Positions 47,650-59,725 of a stretch of DNA of 64,000 nucleotides are shown in pieces. The DNA lies in the NCBI GenBank assembly GCA_034092305.1, contig JASJET010000057.1, positions 15,303,501 through 15,367,500 of the forward strand, given 5' to 3'. Each line of letters starts with the position of its first letter. Position 1 is the first letter of the stretch. Both the position numbers and the translations under genes were made by a program. The notes beneath the pieces were generated by a model that was not told the DNA's origin, made no database searches, and worked only from the letters and a program-made list of their open reading frames with translations. Source of the DNA: Diaprepes abbreviatus (lineage: Eukaryota; Arthropoda; Insecta; Coleoptera; Curculionidae).

Positions 47650-49084
47650 CAGTCTCAGATAAGCGAAAAAATTTATAAACTCATCCTCAAAGAAAGTAAG
47701 AATGCTTCTCGAAGTCCCAAAATAGGCCATTCGAGTAATAACAAATCTCTTCACAGGACTCTGCTCTCTGAGATACCGATTTAAAAAGATGGACAAAGAG
47801 ACTTAAATTTATGGATTGCGTCACCTTGACACCTGAAAAAATAAAGCACTTATCCCACAGAAAAACAATGGACTTCGTGAAAAATTAAATATTTCGGGCT
47901 TATATTATATAAGGGTAATGTACAAAAAATCGTACAGGTCGAGCCCTCGTACAGCGCTAAGGAAAGCTTTAACGACCCACTCGCAATCTACAATTTATTT
48001 ATTCGAAACAAATATTGCAAATGTTTTGGAAAAACCAGCTTGACAACAAAGTGTTTACTTCTTATAATATAAATAACTACATTCATTAAAAAAAAAAGAT
48101 TTAAAAAGCGCAGAAGAGAAATTTTCAAATTGAATTTGTAAATTGACAAACCCCTATTCTTTATATCTTTAGAATATTCTTCAAAAACCTATAATACTTC
48201 TAAAATTTTAAATTACTCTTTTTACGTCCCTTTTCTCTCCATAACTTCGCCTTAATGCATTTTCTATTGCAGCATGTTTCTTTTAAAGCTTGGCTTTGAA
48301 CTCGTGCTGACCTCATTTTTTATTTAAGTGCACGTGTATTTTTTATTTATACACTTTATACTTGAAAAGCTAATAAGTATTTTATACTGAAAATTTAAAA
48401 TACTTAGTAGCGTTTGCATGCCAGATTTTAAACTGGGCTTTTTTTTTAAAGAAAGTTATTCTCATAAAATTACTTGGTCAAACTGATTATTGAAATTACG
48501 TCGATTTAAATTGAGAGAAACAATAGCGGGAGAAATTTATATCAATAAGTTTCTTTTGAGGTGCCTGCTGTATTTTATGCTTTTTTGTTAAACGACATCT
48601 AACTTTAAAGATTTCAAAGACATAAACAAAACTAAACTATTTATGTACTGTACTCGTCTGAGATACAAAACGATAACATGTATCTGAAAATCACAGTACC
48701 AAGGTATTGCTTGCTTCAGCCAATACCTTCATATATTGATGTTTCTTTTGTAAAGCCAAGCCAAAAGTTACTGATTTTGAAAGAAGTTTTGATATTGCCT
48801 TGAATGCAATTATCTTTACCTCTCTCTTATTAGAAATCCTGTTTTTTTATTCTTGGAAATATTTTGACAAACAAATCCGTAATTTATCTGGTTCCGTCTG
48901 TAGTTTATTGATGATCTATACAAGTAATAATAAACCCAATGAATGTTTATCTACATTTTTTTATTTTTGCTCAAAACCGGATATGGTCAAAATTATGTTG
49001 ATAATTATAGTGGTGTAACAAAAAATGAATTTTATTTGTTGAGAACATAGTTTATATAACAACACTTATAATCGATTTATACGT
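47650..49084. other. no recognised feature
   Basis: AT-rich non-coding sequence. Confidence 0.5.
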
Positions 49085-50240
49085 CCATCAAAAAGTAAAG
49101 AAATTTAATTATTTTAATATTTTTCCGATGAACATATTTGTTTAAATATATATATGATGGTGATGATCTTAAATAACAATGAAATTCTTGACAGCTTTTT
49201 TTAAATTTACCTTCGTTATTAACATGGTTGTAAGAACAGACAGGTGAAGCTGAGATTTTTAGATGTCCACAACTTATTCTTCATTTAGAAAACATGTTCT
49301 ACCGGTACATTTGTTCCAGACAGGAACAGAATATATTCAATAAAAAAAGTTTGCATGGTTTAGATTGTTAGTATGAAAGTGTATAAATAATTCCATCCAA
49401 CGATATTCAGTTGAAACATTTAAATTATTTCAATCTGCCACTTTTTGAGATTGAATGTTTTTAAAAATTACTGAAAATTCATGCAATATTTCTGAATCTT
49501 TATTACAATCAACATAACCTTTTTCAGTCAAAATATCTAATACCTTTTGAACATCTTCCAACACAACTACTTTTTTAAAATTTGCCCGATAAAATATCTC
49601 CGAGTCTTTATTAAACATAATCTACTGATCCAAATATTCACAGCTTGTTTTGTAAAATTTTGTTGCTGAAGTATTCACCAATTCTTCGTCAATATCATAG
49701 CTACTTTTCTAATAAACTTTGAACCGTATATAGTAGGAATTGAGTAGCCCGCTTTTGAGCTAAGTGTCTTTCAGTTGATAAATGTCATTTGCAGCTTCAA
49801 TTGCTGACATATTCTACCCTTCAATTTTCAATGCAGCTCGATGAAAGCTTGCCGACTGAGCGTGCGTAAAATAAAGCCGTGGACATTTTTCGATGTTCAA
49901 GAAATATTTTTCCAATCCCTCGTACATTTTCAAAACTCTTTCGATGACAAGAATAAGTGCAAGCCACCAGCTCTTGTTATAGTTAAGATTTTTTTGATAC
50001 TCTTTACCAATTTCGCTGCAAAGCTCTTTTAGTGCTTCAATTCGAACGGTGTAAATATCAAAAATGAATAAGTCTTTACAATTATACATTTAAAGTCTAC
50101 AGGTAGACCGTCTGGAGCCGATCTGATGGTGTTAATACGCGTTATTGACTCTTCGTATAACTGCAGCTCAGAAAGTACAGTTGGTGTTGTCGCCACAAAA
50201 GGCTACGATTTGTGAAGGCAAATTGTTTTTTGTTAATACT
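49085..50240 (-). pseudogene. hAT-like transposase C-terminal remnant
   Basis: Minus-strand order: LQLYEESITRINTIRSAPDG (near 50,120), KSWWLALILVIERVLKMYEG with L-E-K-Y-F-L-N-I-E-K-C-P (near 49,960), matching the R-W-L-S-L.P.I.R.L....L..YF block of hAT transposases; VLDILTEKGYVD (near 49,520); a decayed VPVWNKCTGRTCFLNEE (near 49,300), corresponding to the P.S.A..ER.FS dimerisation motif; and a terminal KQICSSEKY followed by a stop at about 49,112. The expected tryptophan-arginine pair before the helix is mutated (S-W-W). Frameshifted; it represents the last 350-400 residues of the protein. Confidence 0.6.
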
Positions 50241-50394
50241 TGTATTAAATAACCTTAGTTAACAAATACAAAAAAAATTGCGACTGATGTTATAATGGAT
50301 GTCCGTGGGAGTTTAAAGCATCCTGATTGTAACTTGCGAAGTAGTAGGTATCTGTTGGACTTCCATTGTCTTTATTTTTGTTGAATATCACGAC

Positions 50395-50425
50395 GTTTCG
50401 GCTAGTAGTTATCTCTAGCCGTTTT
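50395..50425 (-). repeat. conserved PLE arm hairpin with GAAACGTCG box
   Basis: Minus strand: CGGCTAG-AGATAACTA-CTAGCCG-AAACGTCG. A 7-bp hairpin is directly followed by the A-A-A-C-G-T-C-G box. The 37.7-kb PLE has the same layout (CGACTAG...CTAATCGAAACGTCG). It resembles hammerhead stem II plus GAAA, but CUGANGA is not present (CTAGAGA instead). Confidence 0.6.
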
Positions 50426-50552
50426 CAAGTGAAACTAAATAAATTCCTAAGCTACATGATTATTTATACTAAAAGTAAATGCAGTGGTGTGTGACTGAGA
50501 TGGGTGCAGTCAAAGTGCAAGAACAAAACAAGAAATCATACACCAAAAGAAA

Positions 50553-52499
50553 TTGTCCAAATACCAGAGCAGACAAGAACGACAACAGCCATCTCAAAAC
50601 CAGAGGACAATTGTTAATATATCTGCCAAGGAATTAACCTCAGCAGAAAACTCACTGCTTGCCAAAGGTTTGAACTTCACGGTTGCTCCAAAAGAGGTTC
50701 CCATTCTCGATATAATTAGCGCCGCAGACTCAGCGAACATCGAAGACTCTTTTGCAGATGAGTTCAGGTGGAAAATAAGAGAAACTCTACAAAAATCTGG
50801 AAAAACCGAACCAAACATCAGCAAAGACGAGAAAATTGCCCTAGCTAACCTACAGAAGGACTCCAGTATTAAAATTCTACCAGCGGATAAAGGAAATGCT
50901 ACAGTCGTAATGAATGTTGAAACGTACAATCAAAAAATTGACGAAGTTTTAAGCAAAGGAAATTATACATCTCTTTCTAAAGATCCCACCTCTGCAATTG
51001 AAGGAAGAATCTACCGCGTTCTTAAGAAACATGAACGGTATATTCCTGAGAGAATCCGGACTCAGTTGACGCCACATCATAGTAAAACTCCACATCTTTA
51101 TGGACTTTCGAAAATACATAAACAAGACATGCCCTTACGACCTATCACGAGTTCCCGGAACTCTCCGACTTCTGAACTTGCCAAATTTCTTCTTCCAATC
51201 CTGAGACCATTACAAGGAAATACATCGTCCTGGGTTAAGAACTCGCAACACTTCGTAGAAATTATACGTGAAATAGAAGTACAACCAGAAGGCCATTTTA
51301 TTAGCTTCGACGTGGAAAGCCTATACACCAACGTTCCAGTTAAGGACTCACTAAAAATCATAAGAAAGAAACTTGAAGAAGACCAGACCTTAGCAGAAAG
51401 AACATCTTTACCACCGCATGCCATTAGAGACTATTTTCAAGAAAAGGAAAAATTCTACATCCAGGATGATGGACTACCGATGGGATCTTCACTCTCACTG
51501 GTGGTAGCAAATATTTTCATGGAATGGTTCGAGACGTTTGCAATTGAATCCACAACTAAGAAACCAAAGTTATGGCTCAGATACGTAGACGATACTTTTA
51601 TTATTTGGAGTGGAAACGACGAAGAACTTCGAAACTTTCTTTTTCATCTCAACAATATCTGCCCAACTATTAAACTCACCATGGAGAAAGAAGTAGAAAA
51701 TAAATTACCATTCTTAGATGTCTTGGTTGAGAAAAATGGCAGATAAATTCGAACTTCGGTTTACAGAAAAGCCACGCACACAGGACAATACCTTAATTAT
51801 TCATCTAATCACTCCAATAACACCAAACAAGGAATTATAAGAAATCTCGTAGATAGAGCCTTAACTCTCTGCAACTTCAACGAGAACTTGATGAAAGAGA
51901 TAGATTATATTAAAAATGATCTGACAGCCAACGGATACCCAGTATATCTAGTGGATAAATTTCTTGAACAACGCAGAAATAGGGCAATATCGACAACGAA
52001 TGAAGAATGAAAACTAGTAATGAACATCCCCTATGTTAAAGGCATTTCAGAAAAAGTTAGAAGGATAGGAAAACGATATAAAATCAACGTTGTTTTCAAT
52101 TCAAATAACTCTCTGAGAAGTCGGCTCACTAGGGTCAAACCAACAACTCAAAGAGACATGAAGAACTGTGTTTATCAGATACCATGTGAATGTGGCAGTT
52201 CCTACATTGGCGAAACAACGAGACCTCTTGACGTAAGGATCAAAGAACACCAAAAATGCACATATAGAGGAGAAACAGAAAAATCTGGTGCCGCCAATCA
52301 TGCCTGGACTCATGGACACCACATAAAATGGTCTGAAGCTAAAATACTACACCGAGAACAACATTGGAGAAAACGGAAATTCAAAGAAGCCACGGTTATA
52401 CATCAGAATCCGAGTTGTTTTAGTAAACCATCTTTAGATATAAGAGAAGTGTGGAAACCACTTCTTAATAATTGTAAACTAAAACTAAATGCAGCATAA
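50553..52499 (+). pseudogene. PLE polyprotein: reverse transcriptase + GIY-YIG endonuclease
   Basis: One reading frame runs through 648 codons with only two premature stops (TAA at 51,744-51,746 and TGA near 52,008). RT landmarks: LPADKGNATVVMN and RPITSSRNSPTSELAKFLLP (fingers), FISFDVESLYTNVP (motif A, catalytic D), GLPMGSSLSLVVANIF (motif B), LRYVDDTFIIW (motif C, YVDD intact), KLPFLDVLVEKN. After the linker (YRKATHTGQYLNYSSNHSN) comes the endonuclease: CVYQIPCECGSSYIGETTR, R-I-K-E-H, H-I-K-W-S-E, RKFKEATVIHQN, W-K-P-L-L. The N-terminus is probably truncated by the left arm; no ATG fits well at 50,553 (TTG there). It primes reverse transcription at a nick made by the endonuclease. Confidence 0.92.
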
Positions 52500-52904
52500 A
52501 AATGGGATTTTGCCGTAGCAGGCATAACTGCACCCATCTCAGTCACACACCACTGCATTTTCTTTTAGTATAAATAGTCATGTAGCTTAGGAATTTATTT
52601 AGTTTCACTTGAAAATGGCTAGAGATAACTACTAGCAGAATCGTGATATTCAACAAAAATAAAGACAATGGAAGTCCAACAGATACCTACTACTTCGCAA
52701 GAAACATCATTGTCTATGACCTTCAAACAAACATCCTGATTGTAAATTTAATAACGAAAATTTTCCGCCACGTATAGATTTTGAGTTATAGAATGAATGT
52801 ATCAGTTATTTTTATTTAATACAAACATCTTTATATAATATTTATACATAAGTTCAAAACAATAAAAAAAAAGATTTTTAGGATAACAGGATTTATTTAT
52901 AAAA

Positions 52905-52908
<4 letters not shown>

Positions 52909-52974
<66 letters not shown>
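52909..52974. repeat. (TA)n microsatellite, ~66 bp
   Basis: About 160 bp right of the PLE target duplication; not directly at any element edge that I can recognise. Confidence 0.96.
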
Positions 52975-52980
<6 letters not shown>

Positions 52981-53039
52981 AAACCATGTTCTCCAGTAGA
53001 AACATAAAATAATAATAAAAGCGCAACTTTAAAATTTTC

Positions 53040-54850
53040 ATGTTTAACTGAGCCCAAACTTCTTTAGCAAGCTCCCCCTACGCTCACGTACGTAACTAGC
53101 GCTTTCATTGGTCCATCGCCCAAGTATAAAATGAAAATTTTTCTTGGCTCGTACGGTTAACACGATTGAAGTTTTCCTAGAGGGTTTGGTACGTAAGCAT
53201 TTTGTTAACGCTCCCGATGTCAACAACGATTTGATAACAAATTCTCATTCAAAAAAAGCCAAGAATTGGCAAAAATTCAAGCATTCCTTAAATTGGTTAG
53301 ATAGCCGTTAACGGGCCCAACATCTTGCCTAAATTGGTTAATTTCCTCATACTTATTACTGAATGAATCTACATATTTCAACAAAAATCGAAAGGCTCGG
53401 CCTAATTCAAAATTACAAATATGATCCAGAGTGGCCCGTACGGCATTATCAATTTAATATTCAAAGGATAAACAATAGTATGACCTGCGGATAATTAAAA
53501 CTTAACCACCTATTACGCAATTAAGGTAATTGAGCGTTAATTCATTGTTTTATTTAACATATTAAAAATGCTGTAATGAGATTCAAATCAGCGCGACGCC
53601 GATTGACCGAGAGGCAAACTTAAGGCGTATGCCTAACTCCCGTCGTAAAAAAGTATAAAAAGCTACAGAAAATTACACTCTCTCTGAATAAGCTTAGCAA
53701 CGTGGGAGTCAAGAAGTTCACATCGTAAGCTTATTTCGGTCTGCTGTCTTTCGTATGACAATTTCCACGCATGCTGAATTGGCCTCAGTTCGCGAAATCG
53801 CCATCGTGGAGTCAGTAACTAGCACGTGCACAAAGCTAGTGAAAGCTCCCGGGGATTTGCAATTGGTGGGCTTTCCGAGCTTCTAATTTCTCCCAAGAAA
53901 TTAGGGCTGGGATTCACTTCCCGAAGAACCTAATCATTTATTGCGCTTCGCGATTAGGGAAGTGAAATTTTTTTCAAAAGGTTCAGTAGGCAAAGTGTAA
54001 AGCGATTAAGCAATCATTTACACGCATTGGTAAGTGGAAAGCTGACCATTACAGCACTTTCCTTACATGTCTCAAGTCCTGTTGACCTTTTTCTGTTAAT
54101 CAAACTCGTGCCACGGCTAACCGCAGTATCCGATAAGTGTTTGGTACTGCGGGAGGAACCAGCAATAGTATTCCGCGTCCAACCCTGCTATAGACTTTTG
54201 TGTAAAAAATTCTAGACATTGATAATAATTATCTCGTGTGTGGGAAATTAATTAACAGACCGTTTTTTTAATTCGTGACAAGTAGGTTAATTGCGTTTAA
54301 CCTTGTCGCAGTATGAACTAGAAAACTGTTTTATCATCAGACTCATTGTGAAAAACTTTTCTCAAATCCGGGATATAAATTAATTGCGTTTGATTTTATC
54401 GCTGTGAGAAATACTAATTACTTAATCGCGAAATTAAAACAGACTTATTATCAAACTCATAAAAAAGTGCGTTAAATCTCACCCGGAACTCTATAAGACT
54501 ATATACGTGAACATTATAAAAAACAGACATTAATTAAAATAATTACTCGCCTGTTAATTATTTTAAAAATCAAAAACAATTAAAAAAAACCGCAATTATT
54601 ACATGTGATTATTAGTTGGGAAAAACCCAAACTTTCAAAAAACAAACTGGTAGTCACGTACTAGACAAGACGTTGTCGACAAACTGGCAGATTTCACCGC
54701 CAGACCGGCGCCATCGTAAGTAGGTAGCCTCGAGGATTTTTTTTGTTCGGGAACAATAGAATGGTTTCGCAATTTTAACCCTTAAGTACAGTGGGTATCA
54801 CAGCTCCCAGCACGCAGTCTGGAAGAGAAACAAGAGTCATGCAAACTAAA
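53040..54850. other. GC-richer non-coding block of unknown nature
   Basis: More even in base composition than the surroundings and without ORFs of note. It holds a TATA-like GTATAAAAAGC at about 53,653 with a pyrimidine-rich ACACTCTCTCTG shortly after. Two diverged direct copies of about 100-130 bp begin TTAATTGCGTTT at 54,287 and about 54,382. An LTR or an untranslated leader is possible, but TG...CA ends, a primer-binding site and a second LTR were not found. Confidence 0.35.
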
Positions 54851-55370
54851 CTTTAGTGTGAAAATATATGTCTAGATAACTGACAAAAAAAAATTCTTCC
54901 ACACAACCTGGCTGGATGCTGCAAAGCAAGAGGCCATCAGAAATTTTCGAACAGAACGAACTGACAAAAAAATAAGATATAAAGTTATCTAATAAAACAT
55001 TGATACACTTATTTGCAAAGAATGCTTAATGTACTAACCGTTTCTAAAACTTTTTTCTTTATACAGTTCTCTCAAATTATTCGGGACTTATAAACAACAA
55101 GAAACGCAAAAATTACTAATGTGCGATAATAAGTTTTTTTTTTCTATCTTAACTTATAGAAATACGTTACTTTTAACACATAAAAATGTAGTAGTAACAC
55201 CTATTCGGCCTTTCATTTTTAGTTTCAGTCAATGGAGTAGTATTTCTTTTTCATTTTCATCATTATTATCAGGTTTATCGCAGTATTCTTTCTAATTTTA
55301 ACAATTTTTCTCAGTGTAATATAGCGGGTCGCTAGGAAGGCAACGCTAAAAAATTAGACTTGGTTGTTGG
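54851..55370. other. no recognised feature
   Basis: AT-rich non-coding sequence. Confidence 0.5.
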
Positions 55371-55375
55371 ATTTG

Positions 55376-56017
55376 CATTGTCATTATTTTTGCTTATTTT
55401 TACGACATTTCGAATTGGTTTTATCTTTAATTGTTATCAAGTATAAGGTGAATGTTTTTTAATGTTTTGTTTTAAGGCTACGAGCTTATATAGGGACTAT
55501 GTCCATTGAAGCGCAAAGTTTCGCTCACTATACACACCTCCATGTTTTGATGTTACAAAGTGGTGATTGCCAAAGATAAGGTATCTCAACACTGGGTTTA
55601 CTGAAAATTCCATTATTATTTTTTATGTAAGCTGCTTCTATAAATTTTATTTTTTCCATGCTGGGCTCCATATATATTGCTGTAGGTTCAGACTATTTTA
55701 TATGGTGTTGTTCATTCCAGGCGTGTTCTGTAATACCGGATCTCGACGTTTCCCCATTTTGTGTATGAGTTTTATGTTCCTTAATTCTGACTTCTAGTGG
55801 TCGCAGTTTCAGACCATTTTATATGGTATTGATGGTGTTGTTTATTCCAGACGTGTTCTGTAATACCTGATCTCGACGATTTCCCTTTTTGTGTATGAGT
55901 TTTAAGTTCTTTAATTCTAACTCCTAGTGGTCGCTTAATTTCGTCAATATACATTTCATCACACTCACATGGAACTTTTCGGTAGTTTTTGGTTTTGTTT
56001 TGTTAAATGAACTCTAA

Positions 56018-56020
<3 letters not shown>
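55376..56020 (-). pseudogene. PLE 3' end with internally duplicated GIY-YIG segment
   Basis: Minus-strand copy of the 37.7-kb PLE family: 3' UTR with TTTGCATTGTCATTATTTTT and ACGACATTTCGAATTGGTT at 55,376-55,440, then GIY-YIG codons up to the C-E-C-D-E motif near 55,960. A segment of about 115 bp (GTTTCAGACCATTTTATATGG... through CTAGTGGTCGC) occurs twice in tandem (about 55,687-55,803 and 55,806-55,934), which duplicates the H-I-K-W-S-E to R-P-L region. Homology stops at the (TA)n tract at 56,021. More diverged than the arms at 37.7 kb. Confidence 0.8.
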
Positions 56021-56082
<62 letters not shown>

Positions 56083-56083
56083 A
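56021..56083. repeat. (TA)n microsatellite, ~63 bp
   Basis: Interrupted once by G near 56,066. Truncates the PLE 3' end. Confidence 0.95.
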
Positions 56084-57332
56084 TACAACGATTGGTAAAT
56101 TTCCCGGAACTTCGACTAATTTTCAGAAATGTTTCAGGCTCGCTTGTGAGTAATTGCCTTCTATAAGTTGCGGGTTTATTTTTCGAGCAGTTTGATAATA
56201 ATAGATATATATTCTGTTAAACAAAATAGCTTTCATAGTACCTTTATTTAAGCTATTACGAGTACCTTTAACCCTTCAAATAAACTTGAATGTGGAATCA
56301 AAATTTGTATCCAAGCTAGTGTTTAGAACGGTTTATTACAGTTACTGAAAATTAAAAAAAAAATCAGTTTTTGTTATACTTGCAGTTAAAAACTGAAAGT
56401 GAAAATGTTTCATGGCAAAAGATAAAGCTTTTAATCGATTTGCCATTGTCATTATTAATGACTGTTTACTCTAAAAATTAACAACGAGATCTACAAGGTA
56501 TGATTTGTGCTTTATTCTTAAAATCCCTTGTAGATTACAAATTTTAAAAAAGATGTAAGATATCGTATTAAAAATGAAAAAGGAACCAGAAAAGACTGAA
56601 TTAGAGATAAAAATAATCAACGTCTAAAATGTGTAGTAATTATTACAAATAAATAAATTAAAATATGAAAAGTAACTACTCGAAATACATTTTTTTTTAG
56701 TCGAATAAAAACCGAAATTATTGGAGTAATAAAAGATCTTATGTCGTTTCGTAAAAATCCGGTGTGTAATAACTTTCTATCAGTATCTAGTGCTAAATAC
56801 TAAAACACCATCACCATTAAAAAATTCATTAAATTTGAAATATTTTTAATACAATTCCCCATATTAAAATGAAATGTTTGTGAAATTTCGTTTAATACTG
56901 AATCCCATGACGCAAAATTCAAGAACAGTTATAAAACACCCACTTAAAATTTAGTGGTAAACTGCAGCAGCTAGCACGTTGCAAATGAGCACGTATTCCT
57001 TATTTACATAAATTTCTATTCAAACTTTGTTCATTGTGCTTGTTACGTCTTGTCTATGTTTCTAGATATGTTTATTATTTTCTGCTAAATAAGCAGATAC
57101 AATTGGGTTGCATGTAAAACTATAGTTTACTAAATACAAGAAATATTCATTTTATATGTAAAATCACTGTTCGTTTTCCACCGTCTCTTTAGTAGCTAAA
57201 AATGCTGTTATAGGTACTTCTCGATTGCCTAGAAACCTATACATTCAGGTTCTTCTCGGCCGCTTGAACAAAAAAGAAAAAAACCATATGTTTTAAACTT
57301 TTATGTTAAAATATCTCGAAATCCAGAGGTGA

Positions 57333-57335
<3 letters not shown>
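56084..57335. other. no recognised feature
   Basis: AT-rich non-coding sequence. Confidence 0.5.

Positions 57336-57386
<51 letters not shown>
57336..57386. repeat. (TA)n microsatellite, left half (~51 bp)
   Basis: Continuous with the tract at 59,654-59,725 before the DD41D element inserted. Confidence 0.95.
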
Positions 57387-57388
<2 letters not shown>

Positions 57389-59651
57389 GGGTGTCAACGA
57401 ATCTATTAGACAAGTCATAATTTCTAGAGTATTATGTGTATCAAAATGAGAATTGGTACAGGTAAATGTTATGTGAAGAGGAGAGTTTTCGCATATTTTC
57501 ACTTTCAGTTTCACCGGAAATGGCCCCGGTTTTGAATTCTTGAATAGAACACTCTATATATTTTAACATCTTTGGATTTCTGAGACAATTCTAGATCAGA
57601 ATGTGACATTTTAAAAACTTTTTACGTCTACTTCATTTTTTTAGAGCCACTTTTAAAATTGCATCTAGGTGGCCATGATCGGACGCAAACTAATCTAACG
57701 GCCTTAGGTGATGTCAAAAAAATACAATCGCAAAGTTTTAGTGACTAGTATGAAAGACAGGAATTGGATTAAAAATTTAACAAAATTAACAAAAAACTAA
57801 CAAAATTAACTAATAACTTAGACGACGCACTTAAAATATTTGAAAGTACAGTAGCTGAATTTGCTAAAAAGTTTAGTGTAGTAAATGTTCAAAGTGCATT
57901 CCTTCTTTTTCACGACACATTTCAGCTCGTTCAATTGTTTCTCTCAACACGTTTTGTAGCATTTGGGGCGTTATACTTCTAATTGCCCGTAAAATTCTTT
58001 CTTCTAATATTTCAAGAGTAGCTGGGCCTGCTCCATAGTAAACCCTCTCTTTAACATATCCCCAGACAAAGAAATCGAGCACAGTAAGATCTGGTGAGCG
58101 GGCTGGCCACCGTACCGGACCATTGGTTGCAATAATTCGATTATTAAAATGCTCTATTAAATAATTAAGAACTTCTCTAGTAATGTGAGGCGGTGCTCCA
58201 TCTTGTTGAAAGTAAATTCGCCGTAAAACTGCTAAAGGTATATCATTGAGATGATTTTCGATTTCATTTTGAAGAAAACCTAAGTATCTAACCCCTGTTA
58301 ACTGACCTTGAAACAATATTGGCCCAATTATTCTGTTTCCAACGATACCAGCCCAGACATTGACGCCAAATCTTTCTTGAAAATTGTCCTCTCTCATTTC
58401 ATGTTGATTTTGTTGGGCCCAGTACCGAGTATTTTGCTTATTGAACATACCATTATTTGTAAATCGGGATTCGTCGGAAAATAGAATAAAATCGATAAAA
58501 TTTGGGTTAACTCTATGATTTTGAAGCAGCCAATCACAAAACACTACCCGTCTATCGCCATCCTCAGTATACAAATGTTGATGTAACTAATATTTAAATG
58601 CTCGATATCCATGCTTTTTCAGTATTTTTCTTGCTGATTCATAACTTATCTGCAGTTCTTGACTAACTTTTCTTAACGAAACTGTTTTATCAACCTCAAC
58701 CATAACAAGTACGTTAATCTCAGTCTCTTGATTTCCTATTTGCCTAAAACGAGTCTCGACATACGGAAAATACTGATGGGCTGGATGTTGCCGATTCGGA
58801 TATCTATGAGCATACAACTCGGCAGCATTCCTTGAATTTTTATGACACTCTCCAAATATTAATAACATACCCACTTTTTTACTTTGAGTATACATTATTT
58901 TAACGAAAATTTAAACTAAACTTAACGAAAATTAAGAAACTTTTACGTTTGTTCTTGGAGCATATGTCACTGTCATTATCTACTTAAGTGAGTGCTTTGT
59001 TTTCCAAAGAAGACTTGATAAAAACAGTTGTAAACTATTATGCATCATGGCTGTCCATGGCGCACTTGTCATAAGTAAATAAATTATCCAGTATTTTGCT
59101 TAATAATATTTAATTTCTGTTCTTATGTCTAATCCAATCGCAAATAAATTAGTACCGTTAGATTCGTCAAAGAATGCTTTTTTCGAAAAGTAGTTGTCAT
59201 AAAGGGGTCGCCATTTGAAAATTAATAGTTAAAAATGAAAACGTAATTTTGTCAACTTGTCTTATTCCTGTCTTTCATACTAGTAACTAAAACTTTGCGA
59301 TTGTATTTTTTTGACATCACCTAAGGCCCTTAGATTAGTTTGCATCCGATCATGGCCACCTAGATGCAATTTTAAAAGTGGCTCTAAAAAAATTAAGTAG
59401 ACGTAAAAAGTTTTTAAAGTGTCACATTCTGATCTAGAATTGTCTCAGAAATCCAAAAATGTTAAAATATATAGGGTGTTCCATTTAAAAATTTAAAACC
59501 GGGGCCATTTCCGGTGAAACCGGAAGTGGCCGGAAAATGGAAAATATGCGAAAACTCTCCCCTTCACATACCATTTACCTGTACCAATTCTCATTTTGAT
59601 ACACATAATACTCTAGAAATTATGACTTGTCTAATAGATTCGTTAACACCC

Positions 59652-59653
<2 letters not shown>
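57387..59653 (-). mobile_element. DD41D mariner-like element inserted in (TA)n, ~380-bp TIRs
   Basis: Starts CCGGGTGTCAACG at 57,387 and ends CGTTAACACCCGG at 59,653, both directly beside TA. The inverted repeats are very long: 57,387-57,764 and 59,264-59,653, over 90% identical. Between them lies one transposase gene on the minus strand. Because TA is both the target and the flanking repeat, the duplication cannot be separated from the microsatellite. Length 2,267 bp. TIR similarity suggests a fairly recent insertion. Confidence 0.92.
57873..58895 (-). pseudogene. DD41D Tc1/mariner transposase with one internal stop
   Basis: About 340 codons in one frame, interrupted only by a TAG at 58,587-58,589. 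The N-terminal part holds a helix-turn-helix (KVSQELQISYESARKILKKH). Catalytic blocks: FILFSDESRFTNNGMFNKQN (first D), RRIYFQQDGAPPHITREV (second D), VRWPARSPDLTVLDFFVWGY (third D in L-D-F). Counting residues between the second D and the D of LDFF gives 41, placing it with the DD41D (rosa/Visitor-like) mariners. It would cut and paste the element at TA sites. The N-terminal Met is at 58,895, just inside the TIR region. The single stop lies between the DNA-binding and catalytic domains. Confidence 0.9.
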
Positions 59654-59724
<71 letters not shown>

Positions 59725-59725
59725 T
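59654..59725. repeat. (TA)n microsatellite, right half
   Basis: Runs from the right TIR of the DD41D element to the 3' edge of the PLE at 59,726. Confidence 0.95.

Larger units (their letters stand above)
50333..52731 (+). mobile_element. Penelope-like element, best-preserved copy, 14-bp TSD
   Basis: CATCCTGATTGTAA flanks the element perfectly (50,319-50,332 and 52,732-52,745). Inverted arms of about 175 bp lie at 50,333-50,510 and 52,527-52,701; a 30-nt tail (52,702-52,731) ends ACCTTCAAACAAA, homologous to the tail of the 37.7-kb PLE. Between the arms a single frame encodes RT and GIY-YIG domains. The two arms differ at a handful of positions, and the right arm has lost part of the GAAACGTCG box, so the insertion is moderately young. 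Confidence 0.92.
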
